A stretch of DNA of 64,000 nt from Flavobacterium haoranii (GCA_003246205.1 QKBC01000005.1:124001-188000), one strand, 5' to 3'. Shown: positions 48,303 to 59,452, counted from the first letter of the stretch. Notes: generated by a model not told the origin, from the sequence alone. Numbers and translations: made by a program.

Positions 48303-49619
48303 ATGACCCAAAACATAAAAGGCTTTTCTAAACTTACAAAAGAGGAAAAGATCGATTGGATTACTCAAGCTTATTTTACCAATCCTGCGGAGGCTAAAAC
48401 AGTAATCACGCAATATTGGAACAATGACGATGAACTACAGAAACTTCACGATGAATTTATAGAGAATACCTTAACCAATTTTTATTTGCCTTATGGAGTT
48501 GCTCCTAACTTTCTTATCAATGGAAAAAGTTATACTATTCCTATGGCAATTGAAGAGAGTTCAGTAGTTGCTGCGGCCTCAAAAGCAGCAAAATTTTGGA
48601 GTGAAAGAGGAGGTTTTAAAACAACTATTATTAATACCGAAAAAATAGGGCAAGTACATTTCTTATTTGACGGTGAACCTAACGAATTAGAAACCTTTTT
48701 CAATTGTATCAAACCTAAATTTTGGATCGATACTGATAACTTCACCAAAAACATGCAAAAACGCGGCGGAGGAATTGTCAACATCGAATTGATAAATAAA
48801 ACCAACGAATTAGAAAATTACTATCAACTTCATGCTTCTTTTAATACTAAAGACAGTATGGGTGCCAATTTTATCAATACTTGTCTGGAACAATTTGCAA
48901 AAACACTTGAAAATGAAGCACAACAATATGCTCCGTTCCAAGAAAATAACCATTCTGTTCAGGTTGTTATGAGTATCTTAAGCAATTATGTTCCTAATTG
49001 CCTGGTTCGTGTTGAAGTGGCATGCCCTGTAGATAATATGAGTGATGATAAAAGTATCGATGGAAAAGAATTTGCCGAAAAGTTTGCTACTGCTGTAAAA
49101 ATTGCCGAAATAGAACCTTATAGAGCCGTTACTCATAACAAAGGTATCATGAATGGTATTGACGCAGTTGTTATTGCTACAGGAAATGATTTTAGAGCTG
49201 TAGAAGCCGGCGTTCATGCTTTTGCCGGTAAAAAAGGACAATATTCCAGTTTATCTCATGTGTCAATTGCTAATGGGATTTTTACCTTTTGGATGGATAT
49301 TCCTCTAGCATTAGGAACTATCGGAGGCTTAACTGCTTTGCACCCATTAGTAAAATTTTCATTAGAAATGCTCGGAAAACCATCTGCTGAAGAATTAATG
49401 CAAATTGTAGCTGCAGCTGGTCTAGCCCAAAATTTTGCCGCGGTTCGTTCTTTAACTACTACAGGAATTCAAAAAGGACATATGAAAATGCACATTATGA
49501 ATATTTTGAACCAACACCATGCCACTAAAGAAGAAAAACAACAAGTTTTAGAATATTTTAAAGACACTACTATTTCACATAGCCTGGTAGTTGATTATTT
49601 AGAAAATTTACGAAAATAA
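48303..49619 (+). CDS. Hydroxymethylglutaryl-CoA reductase, class II (degradative-type)
   Basis: LPYGVAPNFLINGKSYTIPMAIEESSVVAAASKAAKFW; HNKGIMNGIDAVVIATGNDFRAVEAGVHAFAGKKGQYSSL. Confidence 0.93.
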   Translation: MTQNIKGFSKLTKEEKIDWITQAYFTNPAEAKTVITQYWNNDDELQKLHDEFIENTLTNFYLPYGVAPNFLINGKSYTIPMAIEESSVVAAASKAAKFWSERGGFKTTIINTEKIGQVHFLFDGEPNELETFFNCIKPKFWIDTDNFTKNMQKRGGGIVNIELINKTNELENYYQLHASFNTKDSMGANFINTCLEQFAKTLENEAQQYAPFQENNHSVQVVMSILSNYVPNCLVRVEVACPVDNMSDDKSIDGKEFAEKFATAVKIAEIEPYRAVTHNKGIMNGIDAVVIATGNDFRAVEAGVHAFAGKKGQYSSLSHVSIANGIFTFWMDIPLALGTIGGLTALHPLVKFSLEMLGKPSAEELMQIVAAAGLAQNFAAVRSLTTTGIQKGHMKMHIMNILNQHHATKEEKQQVLEYFKDTTISHSLVVDYLENLRK

Positions 49620-49680
49620 AACACTATTTCTTACTATCTGTTTCACATAGACAACGCATAGTAGAGATTAGTCAACGAAT

Positions 49681-50598
49681 ATGGAAACACAGAAATTTTA
49701 TAGCAACGGTAAATTGCTCTTTACAGGCGAATATTTAGTACTTGACGGAGCAAAAGCATTAGCTGTACCTACAAAATACGGACAAACCTTAGAAATAACA
49801 CCTGCTGCCGGGAAGCAAATCCAATGGACCAGCTATGACGCAGACAAAAGTATTTGGTTTCAGGATACAATTATATTTGAGGATATTATTCAAAAAAATA
49901 AATCTGACGATTATTCTAACGTAAAAAACAAACTCATTGAGATTTTACATCAAGCTTATAAACAAAATCCTGATTATATAAACAAAGCCACAGGATACTT
50001 CATTGAAACTCACTTAACATTTCCCAGAATTTGGGGACTTGGTACTTCTTCTACTCTAATAAACAATATAGCACAATGGTTAAAAATAGATGCTTTTGAA
50101 TTATTAAGAGAAAGTTTTGGTGGAAGTGGATATGACGTTGCTTGTGCACAAACTGATTCTCCTATTATTTACCATTTAGTAAATAATGAACCTCATTTCA
50201 AAAAAGTGAATTTTAATCCTCCATTCAAGGAAAATATACACTTTGTGTATCTCAACAAAAAACAAAGCAGTACAGCTGCTATTGCTCATTACTTTTCAAA
50301 AGAACACAGCACTGATAAAACCATTGCCAAAATTAACAAGATCACTTATGAAGCATTAGATTGTCAGGATGGTCGCGATTTTGCTCATTTAATGGAAAAA
50401 CATCAAGTTTTAATGAGTGATATTCTGGAAACAGAGACCGTACGTGAAAAATTATTTCCGGATTTTAAAGGAGTTATTAAAAGTTTAGGAGCTTGGGGAG
50501 GTGATTTTGTTATGGCAATTAGCAAAGAAGACCCAACAGATTATTTTCATTCTAAAGGATTCAATACCGTCCTGAATTACAATGAAATGGTTTTATAA
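49681..50598 (+). CDS. GYDIA-type GHMP kinase, candidate phosphomevalonate kinase
   Basis: GKLLFTGEYLVLDGAKALAVPTKYGQTLEI; WGLGTSSTLINNIAQW; GGSGYDVACAQTDSPIIYHL; adjacent to HMGR. Confidence 0.82.
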   Translation: METQKFYSNGKLLFTGEYLVLDGAKALAVPTKYGQTLEITPAAGKQIQWTSYDADKSIWFQDTIIFEDIIQKNKSDDYSNVKNKLIEILHQAYKQNPDYINKATGYFIETHLTFPRIWGLGTSSTLINNIAQWLKIDAFELLRESFGGSGYDVACAQTDSPIIYHLVNNEPHFKKVNFNPPFKENIHFVYLNKKQSSTAAIAHYFSKEHSTDKTIAKINKITYEALDCQDGRDFAHLMEKHQVLMSDILETETVREKLFPDFKGVIKSLGAWGGDFVMAISKEDPTDYFHSKGFNTVLNYNEMVL

Positions 50599-50632
50599 TA
50601 AAAAATGGAAGGTTAAACCTTCCATTTTTTAT
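50599..50632. terminator. Terminator between GHMP kinase gene and M36 peptidase gene
   Basis: aaaaaatggaaggttaaaccttccatttttt. Confidence 0.9.
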
Positions 50633-50657
50633 TATTATCTCAAAAATATTATTAATA

Positions 50658-53318
50658 TTATTTCTTAATAATTTTCTGTGTGTAGTTCAAATTATCTCCT
50701 TGAACTTTCAACATATATATACCCGCTTGTAAGGACTGAATATTGATTGTACTTTCTAAATTAAAACTGTCTACCTTCTGTTCTAAAACAGTTCTACCAT
50801 TCACATCAAATAACTGAATATTCAATTTACCTGAATAATTAAGAATAGATATGTTTAGACTATTATTAGCCGGATTCGGATATACTTTAAATGCATCTGT
50901 ATTATTAAAATAATTTACAGACAATGTACAATTTGGTCCTGGTGCAGGTTCTGTAAAATCTTCTGTTTGATCTTGAATACCTTGCACACCTGAATTAGTT
51001 CCAGATGATGCATTTACCCCTAATCCTCTTCGGGCAAATACTTCCCAAATCATACAATAATTTTCTCCCCCTGTAGTTGCTTGATCGGCAGCAATGATAG
51101 CATCTCTACCTGTAACAAAAGAAGGATTACAAGGCTGTAATTTCATTGCATCTAAAACCAACTGCATTACCTTATTATTTCCTCCCGTTCCATTATACTT
51201 ATCAGAATCAAATCCATATTTATTAATATATGCCCATGCCAAATCCCAAAGCATACTTGCCCATACTGTACCAACAGAATGTATATCGATATAATCCACT
51301 CCATTATAAGTATACCACATATCATTTGTATCTCCGAAAGTTAATGGATCAACTGACATATCTGTAGAATAAGGATATTGTCTAATACCTCTCCCATCTG
51401 TAGACTGATTAGCAACAAATGTTCCAATTCCTTTAACATCTTCAGGTTGATCTCCTGTCTGAACTTGCATCATAAGAGCCGCCCAATCAGACCAACCTTC
51501 TCCCATTTGTTCAGAGCTCTGTAAACATGAAGAGTTAGATGCTCCTCCTGTCAATCGAGTTGAGATACCGTGTGTATACTCGTGTGCTATTACTCCATTA
51601 TCAAAATCCCCGTCAGAATTAACAAAAGTGATATCATCATTTTTCAAGGTTGCATTTACTGTCCCTGAAGACATCTCTGCTATTAATGCTTCTCCAATAT
51701 TATAAGTCACAAAAACAGCCGGAATTGTTATTCCTGAATCTGCGCCTGACATACTTACATATTGATTAGGATTAGCTGTATCATTATTGACAACGATAAC
51801 AGCTGCGGCACCAGCATTCTGAGCATTTAAAACTTTAACTGTGAAATTACATGTTCCTCTTCTTATAACCACTATTTTACCAGATAATTGAGCTGCGTTT
51901 ATGGCAGTTTCACATGCATCTGAGTTATCAGGTGTAGCATCTTGATATAGAACCAAATCAGTAGTCAAACCTGGAAGTGCCGGTAAATCAATATGACCAG
52001 GATCAAAAGCATTATCTGCCGCATAGTAATCCCCCGCTATAGAAGTTGGAGTATTAATCGTCAAATAATATGGAACAGGTCCATAATCCCATAAAAACAT
52101 CTGCATTCTTGGATTTGTTCCATCAATAGGTGTAGCAAAATTAGCATTATCTATTCCGCTGCCATCTTGTGCATCGGCATAAACGAAATCTCCAAAAAAG
52201 GAAGTCACTCCTCCATTGCCATAATTATTTTTTTGAAAATTTCCATTTGGCTCATCAAATCCATAATGATACCAAACATCATGCATAATGTTATTCATAT
52301 AGAACAAATTGGTTATTGCGGCATCCGTATAAGTAGTAGCTGCAACTCCAGTACCTCCATAAGGGAAATCAAAAGTTAAACTAGCTCCTCCATCCGGGTA
52401 ACTTCCGTTTCCATTATTACCATTTTGATCTTCTTGGGCAAAAACATTATTCCCTCTTGTATATGTATATTCCGCACCATCTATTCCGTTTATATCATGC
52501 CAACCATAGGGAGAAGACACTAAATCATACGGACTAGATAATAATTGTCTAGGACCATGATTAGGGCTTTCCGTTTCAAAAGGTAAAACATTATATGTAC
52601 TTGACTCACTTAACAAAGTAGTCACCGGAATATTAAATAATTTTTTGTATGAAAAAAAATCAGTAGCATTAGTAATATGATGATGATCAGTAGCACTACA
52701 TCCATTAAAATTACATGAAATAACCCAATCTTGTTTTTCTAATAAATCTCCGCTTACAGCATCAACTCTCACACTCCATAAATGCTTATGATCCTGAGAA
52801 TAGTAAGTCAAATCCCATGCTAAACGTAAAGAACTATTTACTGAAATGTAAACTATCTTAGCTGTAGCCGAATCTTCCATATCTCCATTAGAAAGCACCA
52901 TTCTACCATTATTATAATCAATCACTTGATGAGAAATAACATCTTCATTTAGATTTTGATGTGCATAATTAAATGCTCCTAAGACATCTACTATAGGGGT
53001 AACTGTATTTATTTTTGAGCTTACATTCGGAACAAACTTCACGTCTGCATTTATTACCGCATTATTTTTAATCCAAAAATTAGAAACAGAATTAAAAACT
53101 TCAACACCTTGATAATTTTGTTTTACGTAGTAATTGGTAATACCAGTAGCTTTACTGTTTGCAGTACTTTCAACAAACCAATCGCTTACATCAGATTGGC
53201 TTAATCCTAATTTTTGTCTGTTTGAGTTCAAATAATCTTGAACTTTCGAATTGTAGTCTTGGGCAAAACCGACCAACCCAATCGAAAACAAAACAAAAAA
53301 TTGTAATGTTTTTTTCAT
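50658..53318 (-). CDS. M36 (fungalysin) family metallopeptidase with PA domain and T9SS type A sorting domain
   Basis: Signal peptide; GVIAHEYTHGISTRLTGG (HExxH); PA-domain segment KIVVIRRGTCNFTVKVLNAQNAGAAAVIVVNN; C-terminal FKVYPNPANNSLNISI...GIYMLKVQGDNLNYTQKIIKK. Confidence 0.95.
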   Translation of the reverse strand: MKKTLQFFVLFSIGLVGFAQDYNSKVQDYLNSNRQKLGLSQSDVSDWFVESTANSKATGITNYYVKQNYQGVEVFNSVSNFWIKNNAVINADVKFVPNVSSKINTVTPIVDVLGAFNYAHQNLNEDVISHQVIDYNNGRMVLSNGDMEDSATAKIVYISVNSSLRLAWDLTYYSQDHKHLWSVRVDAVSGDLLEKQDWVISCNFNGCSATDHHHITNATDFFSYKKLFNIPVTTLLSESSTYNVLPFETESPNHGPRQLLSSPYDLVSSPYGWHDINGIDGAEYTYTRGNNVFAQEDQNGNNGNGSYPDGGASLTFDFPYGGTGVAATTYTDAAITNLFYMNNIMHDVWYHYGFDEPNGNFQKNNYGNGGVTSFFGDFVYADAQDGSGIDNANFATPIDGTNPRMQMFLWDYGPVPYYLTINTPTSIAGDYYAADNAFDPGHIDLPALPGLTTDLVLYQDATPDNSDACETAINAAQLSGKIVVIRRGTCNFTVKVLNAQNAGAAAVIVVNNDTANPNQYVSMSGADSGITIPAVFVTYNIGEALIAEMSSGTVNATLKNDDITFVNSDGDFDNGVIAHEYTHGISTRLTGGASNSSCLQSSEQMGEGWSDWAALMMQVQTGDQPEDVKGIGTFVANQSTDGRGIRQYPYSTDMSVDPLTFGDTNDMWYTYNGVDYIDIHSVGTVWASMLWDLAWAYINKYGFDSDKYNGTGGNNKVMQLVLDAMKLQPCNPSFVTGRDAIIAADQATTGGENYCMIWEVFARRGLGVNASSGTNSGVQGIQDQTEDFTEPAPGPNCTLSVNYFNNTDAFKVYPNPANNSLNISILNYSGKLNIQLFDVNGRTVLEQKVDSFNLESTINIQSLQAGIYMLKVQGDNLNYTQKIIKK

Positions 53319-53346
53319 TGTAAATTTATAGTTAAGTTAAGTTGAA

Positions 53347-53377
53347 CAAAAGTAAAACTTTAGCTGTAAAATACAAA
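53347..53377 (-). promoter_or_regulatory. Promoter of the M36 peptidase gene: TTTG-N19-TACTTTTG
   Basis: Complements at 53374-53377 (TTTG) and 53347-53354 (TACTTTTG); 19-nt spacer. Confidence 0.65.
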
Positions 53378-53399
53378 TATTTTTCTCATTTTTAAGCAT

Positions 53400-54746
53400 T
53401 TAGCCAAGTTCTCCCCGGACAACTTTAAAATATTGTATCACTTTCCCATCTGTCAATAAAGATACAAAGTGACAAATATGAAGGAGTTGTTCATAAGTAG
53501 TTCCTTTTTCTACTTGAAATTTTTCAGGCAGCAATCTCAAAATAAGTTTGTGATAATTAGATTCATTTCCGTTCATCTTATTGTAATAAGCCTCACAGAA
53601 AGCAGTCAATAATCCATTAATCACATTATAACCCACTATTTCTTTTTCAACTACTTCTTTACTTTGGTATACTTTTTTAACACTTATCTCTATTATATCA
53701 TCCATTTGAGCTTTGTATTTGCTTTTATCCATCAAGGAAGTTGAAAATTCTCCTTTTAGAATCTTTTCTTCATTGGCTAAAAACACGTGAACTGCATCAT
53801 TAATTAAGCTCCCAATTGCCAAAGCTCTCAAATAACTAATTCTATCTTCTTTTGTTTTAAGTTCATTATACTTTCTTCTATCAATAGAATTCTGGACTAA
53901 TTTTACTAAAAATTCTAACGCATAATCTTCGTCAATCAAACCTAAATTAATTCCGTCTTCAAAATCAATGATCGTATAACAAATGTCATCAGCTGCTTCA
54001 ACTAAGAAAGCTAACGGATGCCTTTCGTACCCAATATCTTCACCGTTTTTATTAGCAATCAAACCTAACTCTTCGGCTACTTCTTTAAAAAATACCTTAT
54101 CTTGTTGAAAAAATCCATACTTTTTATCACAGATCTTTGAAGTTGGTTTTTTAGGCAAACTCTCCTTCGGGTATTTCATAAAAGCGCCTAAAGTAGCATA
54201 CGTCAATCGAATGGAACCTTCTACTCCTTCTCTAGAAGTTGAAACCACCGAAAAACCATTGGCATTACCTTCAAAATCAATTAAATCCTGCCATTCTTTT
54301 GGCGTCATTTCGCTTTGAAATTTCGTTCCGGCTCCGGTTTTAAAATATTCACCAATTGCCTTTTCGCCAGAATGTCCAAACGGAGGATTTCCAATATCGT
54401 GCATCAAAGCCGCTGCAGCCACTATAGCACCAAAATCATTCATTTGATACCCATGAACGGATTGCAAATGCGGATATTTCTCTATAATTTTCTTTCCTAC
54501 CAAACGACCAAGCGATCGTCCCACGACCGAGACCTCCAAACTATGTGTCAATCTATTATGTACAAAATCGGTTTTAGACAGCGGAATTACCTGTGTTTTA
54601 TCTTGTAAACTTCTAAAAGCAGTTGAAAAAATAATTCGATCATAATCCACTTCAAAACCTAAACGCGTATCATCTTGTTCCGAACGTAATCTTTTGGTTG
54701 TATCGCCTTGTCTTTTTAACGAAAGTAATTGTTCCCACTGCATCAT
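53400..54746 (-). CDS. dgt: dGTP triphosphohydrolase (HD domain)
   Basis: FRSLQDKTQVIPLSKTDFVHNRLTHSLEVSVVGRSLG; AAALMHDIGNPPFGHSGEKAI; EAADDICYTIIDFEDGI. Confidence 0.93.
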   Translation of the reverse strand: MMQWEQLLSLKRQGDTTKRLRSEQDDTRLGFEVDYDRIIFSTAFRSLQDKTQVIPLSKTDFVHNRLTHSLEVSVVGRSLGRLVGKKIIEKYPHLQSVHGYQMNDFGAIVAAAALMHDIGNPPFGHSGEKAIGEYFKTGAGTKFQSEMTPKEWQDLIDFEGNANGFSVVSTSREGVEGSIRLTYATLGAFMKYPKESLPKKPTSKICDKKYGFFQQDKVFFKEVAEELGLIANKNGEDIGYERHPLAFLVEAADDICYTIIDFEDGINLGLIDEDYALEFLVKLVQNSIDRRKYNELKTKEDRISYLRALAIGSLINDAVHVFLANEEKILKGEFSTSLMDKSKYKAQMDDIIEISVKKVYQSKEVVEKEIVGYNVINGLLTAFCEAYYNKMNGNESNYHKLILRLLPEKFQVEKGTTYEQLLHICHFVSLLTDGKVIQYFKVVRGELG

Positions 54747-54810
54747 AAAACAGAAGTTTTTTATTTATTATTAGTTATTCAAAGGTACTTAAATTGAATC
54801 TATAAAAAAA

Positions 54811-54869
54811 TGCCATTTCAAACAGAAGTAAATCTTAAAAAAGATTTCTCGACTCCGCTCGAAATGACA
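54811..54869. repeat. REP-like imperfect palindrome (minus strand TGTCATTTCGAGCGGAGTCGAGAAATCTT...AAGATTTACTTCTGTTTGAAATGGCA)
   Basis: Direct reading; arms align over about 26-29 nt with several mismatches and a 3-nt gap. Confidence 0.75.
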
Positions 54870-54911
54870 TTAGTCTATTCTCTTTGTTCTTTATGCTATT
54901 CTCTTAAGAAA

Positions 54912-57320
54912 TTAAGACCCACACATTTCACAATCTTCCGGCCCAGAATTTTGTGAACGTTGCAACATGGCCCTAAACTCTTCTGTACTCATAGCTTCTG
55001 CTTCTACATTTACAGATTTTACTTCAACCTCTGGTTTTGGCTGTGCTTTTTTCTCATTGTCCAATGTAAATTTGATAGCATCAACTGCCGACTTAGTTCT
55101 CAAATAATACATTCCTGTTTTTAAGCCGCTTTTCCAAGCATAAAAATGCATCGAAGTCAATTTAGCATAAGTAGCACCTTCCATAAACAAGTTCAACGAT
55201 TGTGATTGATCAATGAAATAACCTCTTTGGCGAGACATATCAATGATGTCTTTCATACTCATTTCCCAAACCGTTTTGTATAGTTCTTTGATATCTTGTG
55301 GAATCACATCAATATCTTGAATTGAACCATTATTACGCATCACCTCTTGTTTCAGATTCTCATTCCATAAACCTAAATCTACTAAATCTTTCAATAAGTG
55401 TTTGTTTACCACAATGAACTCACCCGATAATACTCTACGAGTATAAATATTTGAAGTATATGGTTCAAAAGCTTCGTTGTTTCCTAAAATTTGAGATGTT
55501 GAAGCTGTTGGCATTGGTGCCAATAACAATGAATTACGCACACCATTTTCCATTACTTCTTTTCGCAATGAAGTCCAATCCCAACGTCCAGATAAATCAC
55601 TGTCATTTAATCCCCAAAGGTTGTATTGAAATTCCCCTTGAGAAATTGGTGAACCTTCGAATGTAGAATAAGCACCTTCTTCTTTAGCCATTTCCATAGA
55701 AGCGGTCACCGCTGCAAAATAAATGGTTTCAAAAATTTCTTGATTCAACTTTTTAGCTTCGTCACTTGTAAAAGGCAATCTTAATAAAATAAAAGCATCT
55801 GCTAAACCTTGCACACCTAAACCAACCGGACGGTGGCGCATGTTTGAATTGCGAGCTTCTTCTACCGGATAGTAATTTCTATCGATGACTTTATTCAAGT
55901 TTCGCGTAATACGTTTAGTTACATCAAACAAATATTGGTGATTGAACTGTCCGTCTTCCACAAACATTGGCAACGAAATAGAAGCTAAATTACAAACCGC
56001 AATTTCATCTTCTGATGTATATTCTAAAATTTCGGTACATAAATTAGACGAACGAATAGTTCCCAAATTCTTTTGGTTCGATTTTCTGTTCGCTGCATCT
56101 TTATACAACATATATGGCGTACCCGTTTCAATTTGAGATTCTAATATTTTTTCCCAAAGTTCACGTGCTTTGATCGTTTTTCTACCTTTTCCGGCTGCTT
56201 CGTACTCATGATACATTCTTTCAAAATCTTCACTATGCGTATCATACAATCCCGGACATTCATTTGGACACATTAATGTCCAATCAGCATCAGCTTCCAC
56301 TCGTTTCATAAACAAATCCGGAATCCACATCGCATAGAATAAATCGCGCGCACGCATTTCTTCTTTTCCATGGTTTTTCTTTAAATCCAAAAACTCAAAA
56401 ATATCAGCATGCCAAGGCTCTACATAAATAGCAAAACTTCCTTTTCGTTTTCCACCACCTTGGTCAACATAACGAGCTGTATCATTAAATACGCGCAACA
56501 TAGGAACAATTCCGTTTGAAGTTCCGTTTGTTCCACGAATGTAAGAACCTGTAGCTCTTACATTGTGAATAGACAACCCGATTCCTCCGGCAGATTGTGA
56601 AATTTTTGCCGTTTGTTTTAACGTATCATAAATCCCATCAATACTATCATCTTGCATTGTCAACAAGAAACAAGAAGACATTTGCGGTTTTGGTGTACCG
56701 GCATTGAACAATGTTGGCGTAGCATGTGTAAAGTATTTTTTCGACATTAATTCGTATGTCTCAATAGCCGACTCAATATCATCTAAGTGAATACCCACTG
56801 AAACACGCATTAACATGTGTTGCGGACGTTCCGCAATTTTGCCGTTTATCTTTAATAAATATGAGCGCTCTAATGTTTTGAAACCAAAATAATCGTAGTT
56901 AAAATCTCGGTTATAGATAATAGTAGAATCTAAACGTTCTGCATTTTCCATGATTACTTGATGTACCTCATCAGAAATCATAGGTGCTTCTTTACCTGTA
57001 CGCGGATTTACATACGTATGCAAATCGGTCATCGTTTCTGAGAATGACTTTTTTGTATTTTTGTGTAAGTTAGAAACTGCTATACGAGCTGCTAACTGTG
57101 CATAATCAGGATGCGAAACTGTCATTGACGCAGCTGTTTCCGCAGCAAGGTTATCCAATTCAGAAGTGGTTACACCATCATACAAACCTTCAATTACACG
57201 CATAGCGACCTTTACAGGATCTACTAAGTCGTTTAATTCATAACACATCATTCTAATGCGGTCGGTAATCTTGTCGAACATTACCGGCTCTCTACGGCCA
57301 TCTCTTTTTACTACGTACAT
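54912..57320 (-). CDS. nrdA: Ribonucleoside-diphosphate reductase subunit alpha
   Basis: [22 protein letters not shown] (ATP cone), [75 protein letters not shown]-terminal CEMC. Confidence 0.96.
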   Translation of the reverse strand: MYVVKRDGRREPVMFDKITDRIRMMCYELNDLVDPVKVAMRVIEGLYDGVTTSELDNLAAETAASMTVSHPDYAQLAARIAVSNLHKNTKKSFSETMTDLHTYVNPRTGKEAPMISDEVHQVIMENAERLDSTIIYNRDFNYDYFGFKTLERSYLLKINGKIAERPQHMLMRVSVGIHLDDIESAIETYELMSKKYFTHATPTLFNAGTPKPQMSSCFLLTMQDDSIDGIYDTLKQTAKISQSAGGIGLSIHNVRATGSYIRGTNGTSNGIVPMLRVFNDTARYVDQGGGKRKGSFAIYVEPWHADIFEFLDLKKNHGKEEMRARDLFYAMWIPDLFMKRVEADADWTLMCPNECPGLYDTHSEDFERMYHEYEAAGKGRKTIKARELWEKILESQIETGTPYMLYKDAANRKSNQKNLGTIRSSNLCTEILEYTSEDEIAVCNLASISLPMFVEDGQFNHQYLFDVTKRITRNLNKVIDRNYYPVEEARNSNMRHRPVGLGVQGLADAFILLRLPFTSDEAKKLNQEIFETIYFAAVTASMEMAKEEGAYSTFEGSPISQGEFQYNLWGLNDSDLSGRWDWTSLRKEVMENGVRNSLLLAPMPTASTSQILGNNEAFEPYTSNIYTRRVLSGEFIVVNKHLLKDLVDLGLWNENLKQEVMRNNGSIQDIDVIPQDIKELYKTVWEMSMKDIIDMSRQRGYFIDQSQSLNLFMEGATYAKLTSMHFYAWKSGLKTGMYYLRTKSAVDAIKFTLDNEKKAQPKPEVEVKSVNVEAEAMSTEEFRAMLQRSQNSGPEDCEMCGS

Positions 57321-57410
57321 ACTTATTGAATTATGAAGTTTGAACACGAATAAGAAAACTTACTCAAATCCAAATTGGTTAATCGTTACAAAAGTGCTTT
57401 TGTTTTGCTT

Positions 57411-57522
57411 CCTAGCCCTGACGGAAGTAGATTTTTTAGAAATTGCGATAGAGACAAAAATCCCCTTTACGAATCACTAAAAGCGTATCGCATTTTCTAA
57501 AAATATAACGTACAACAGGAAA
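57411..57522 (+). ncRNA. Candidate structured RNA or palindromic element between nrdB and nrdA (orientation uncertain)
   Basis: cctagccctgacggaagtag + long stem attttttagaaattgcgata/tatcgcattttctaaaaat + aacgtacaacagga; the flanks also pair (cctg/cagg). Confidence 0.5.
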
Positions 57523-57560
57523 ATAGATTGCTAGAATTCCTGAAGTTTCGCTATAAAAAG

Positions 57561-58538
57561 TTAAAAATCGGCGTCGAAACTGATTTTGTTACCGCTGGTA
57601 TCGTTGTTTAAAACTCCTGCTTTTTGATAGTCAGACACTCGTTTTTCAAAGAAATTAGTTTTTCCTTGTAACGAAATCATGTCCATAAAATCAAACGGAT
57701 TGGTTACATTGTAAACTTTAGGACAACCTAGTTCTACCAACAAACGATCGGTTACGAACTCTAGGTATTGCGTCATCAGTTTAGCATTCATACCGATTAA
57801 ACTTACCGGTAAACTTTCGGTTATGAACTCGCGTTCTATGTCTAGGGCATTTGTTAAAATCTCAGTAATTCTTTCTTTTGACACTTTGTTTACCAAGTGG
57901 TGGTTGTGCAAGTGCACTGCAAAATCGCAATGCAAACCTTCGTCACGCGAAATCAATTCGTTTGAGAACGTCAAACCTGGCATAACACCTCTTTTCTTTA
58001 ACCAAAAGATAGAACAAAACGCACCTGAGAAGAAAATTCCTTCCACTGCTGCAAAAGCAATTAATCGTTCAGCAAAGCTTGGCGACTCGACCCATTTAAG
58101 AGCCCATTGTGCTTTTTTAGCAATAGCGGGGAAGTTTTCAAGTGCGGTGAAAAGTATATTTTTTTCTTTTTCGTCTTTTACATAGGTATCAATTAATAAC
58201 GAATAAGTTTCAGAATGAATGTTTTCCATCATTAACTGAAAACCGTAGAAAAATTTAGCTTCAGCATACTGTACTTCGCTTACGAAGTTTTCTGCTAAAT
58301 TTTCGTTTACAATACCATCTGATGCCGCGAAGAACGCTAAAATGTGTTTGATAAAATATTTTTCATCCTCGTTTAGCTTGTTGTTCCAATCGTTAAGATC
58401 TTGATGTAAATCGATCTCTTCTGCTGTCCAAAAACATGCTTCTTGTTTCTTATATTGTTCCCAAATATCGTGGTGTTTGATAGGGAAAATTACGAATCGA
58501 TCTTTGTTTTCTTGCAAAATAGGTTCGACTACTGACAT
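57561..58538 (-). CDS. nrdB: Ribonucleoside-diphosphate reductase subunit beta
   Basis: Diiron protein: [64 protein letters not shown]. Confidence 0.95.
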   Translation of the reverse strand: MSVVEPILQENKDRFVIFPIKHHDIWEQYKKQEACFWTAEEIDLHQDLNDWNNKLNEDEKYFIKHILAFFAASDGIVNENLAENFVSEVQYAEAKFFYGFQLMMENIHSETYSLLIDTYVKDEKEKNILFTALENFPAIAKKAQWALKWVESPSFAERLIAFAAVEGIFFSGAFCSIFWLKKRGVMPGLTFSNELISRDEGLHCDFAVHLHNHHLVNKVSKERITEILTNALDIEREFITESLPVSLIGMNAKLMTQYLEFVTDRLLVELGCPKVYNVTNPFDFMDMISLQGKTNFFEKRVSDYQKAGVLNNDTSGNKISFDADF

Positions 58539-58817
58539 AGTGGTTTGATTTTTACTGCGTTATTAAATGATTAGTTTGAATGATAAGGGGACTACAAAGT
58601 TTGTCATTTGAATTGAAAAATAAAAGTCAAACTTATTCACAATTAAGGGAAGTTTTTAACAACTTTAAAAAATAACAATTGTTTTTTTACAAGTTATAAA
58701 ATACTGATTTACAAATATTTAAAATTTAAAAAAATCAAACAAAATCGCTGTTAGCAAGTGAAAAAACAGGCGCTAAGAAGCAATTAGAAACAAGATCTTT
58801 TCGAAATTAAGAATAAT

Positions 58818-58849
58818 AAAAAAACCTGTAAAAGCAAAAATTTTACAGG
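58818..58849 (-). terminator. Terminator after the DUF3109 gene
   Basis: Minus strand GCCTGTAAAATTTTTGCTTTTACAGGTTTTTTT. Confidence 0.8.
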
Positions 58850-58885
58850 CTCATATCTCACATAATCTTAGTCAAATCTCTAATG

Positions 58886-59452
58886 CTACTTTTCGAACTC
58901 CTCTGCAACTTTTTCCAATTCGTCATACCATTGCTGACCAAATTTTCGAATTAAAGCTTCTTTTACAAATTTATAAACCGGAACTCCTAATTCTTCTCCC
59001 AACGCACATGCATCAGAACAAATATGCCATTTATGATAGTTTACGGCAGCAAAATCAGAATATTCTTTGATACGGATTGGATATAAATGACAAGAAACCG
59101 GTTTTTTCCAATCTACCACTCCTTGATTATATGCTTGTTCGATTCCACATAAAGCTGTTTTTCCGTCAAATATTACATAAGCACAGTCCTTACCATCAAT
59201 CAAAGGTGTTTCTAACTCTCCGAAACCTGAAACCACATGAGTTCCTTGTTCTTCAATAGCTTTTATTCCTTCCGGTCTGAGAAAAGGCTTTACTTTAGGG
59301 TAAATTTCGGCCATAATTTTAGTTTCTTCCTCCTCTAAAGGTGCTCCGGCATCTCCATCAACACAACAAGCCCCATTGCATGCCTTTAAATCGCATACAA
59401 ATCTTTTTTCAAAAATTTCTTCTGAAATTATGGTTTTATCTAACTGAAACAT
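58886..59452 (-). CDS. DUF3109 family protein
   Basis: MFQLDKTIISEEIFEKRFVCDLKACNGACCVDGDAGAPLEEEE, Cys-rich; internal M at 59452 chosen. Confidence 0.88.
   Translation of the reverse strand: MFQLDKTIISEEIFEKRFVCDLKACNGACCVDGDAGAPLEEEETKIMAEIYPKVKPFLRPEGIKAIEEQGTHVVSGFGELETPLIDGKDCAYVIFDGKTALCGIEQAYNQGVVDWKKPVSCHLYPIRIKEYSDFAAVNYHKWHICSDACALGEELGVPVYKFVKEALIRKFGQQWYDELEKVAEEFEK

Noticed and set aside
58628-58635. Minus-strand TAAGTTTG -7-like element for nrdB
   Set aside because: No -33 TTTG at the right spacing and this 8-mer is common in AT-rich spacers; left unannotated.
58633-58641. DnaA-box-like TTATTCACA upstream of nrdB
   Set aside because: Single one-mismatch site in AT-rich DNA, no cluster; not enough to claim DnaA control or an origin.
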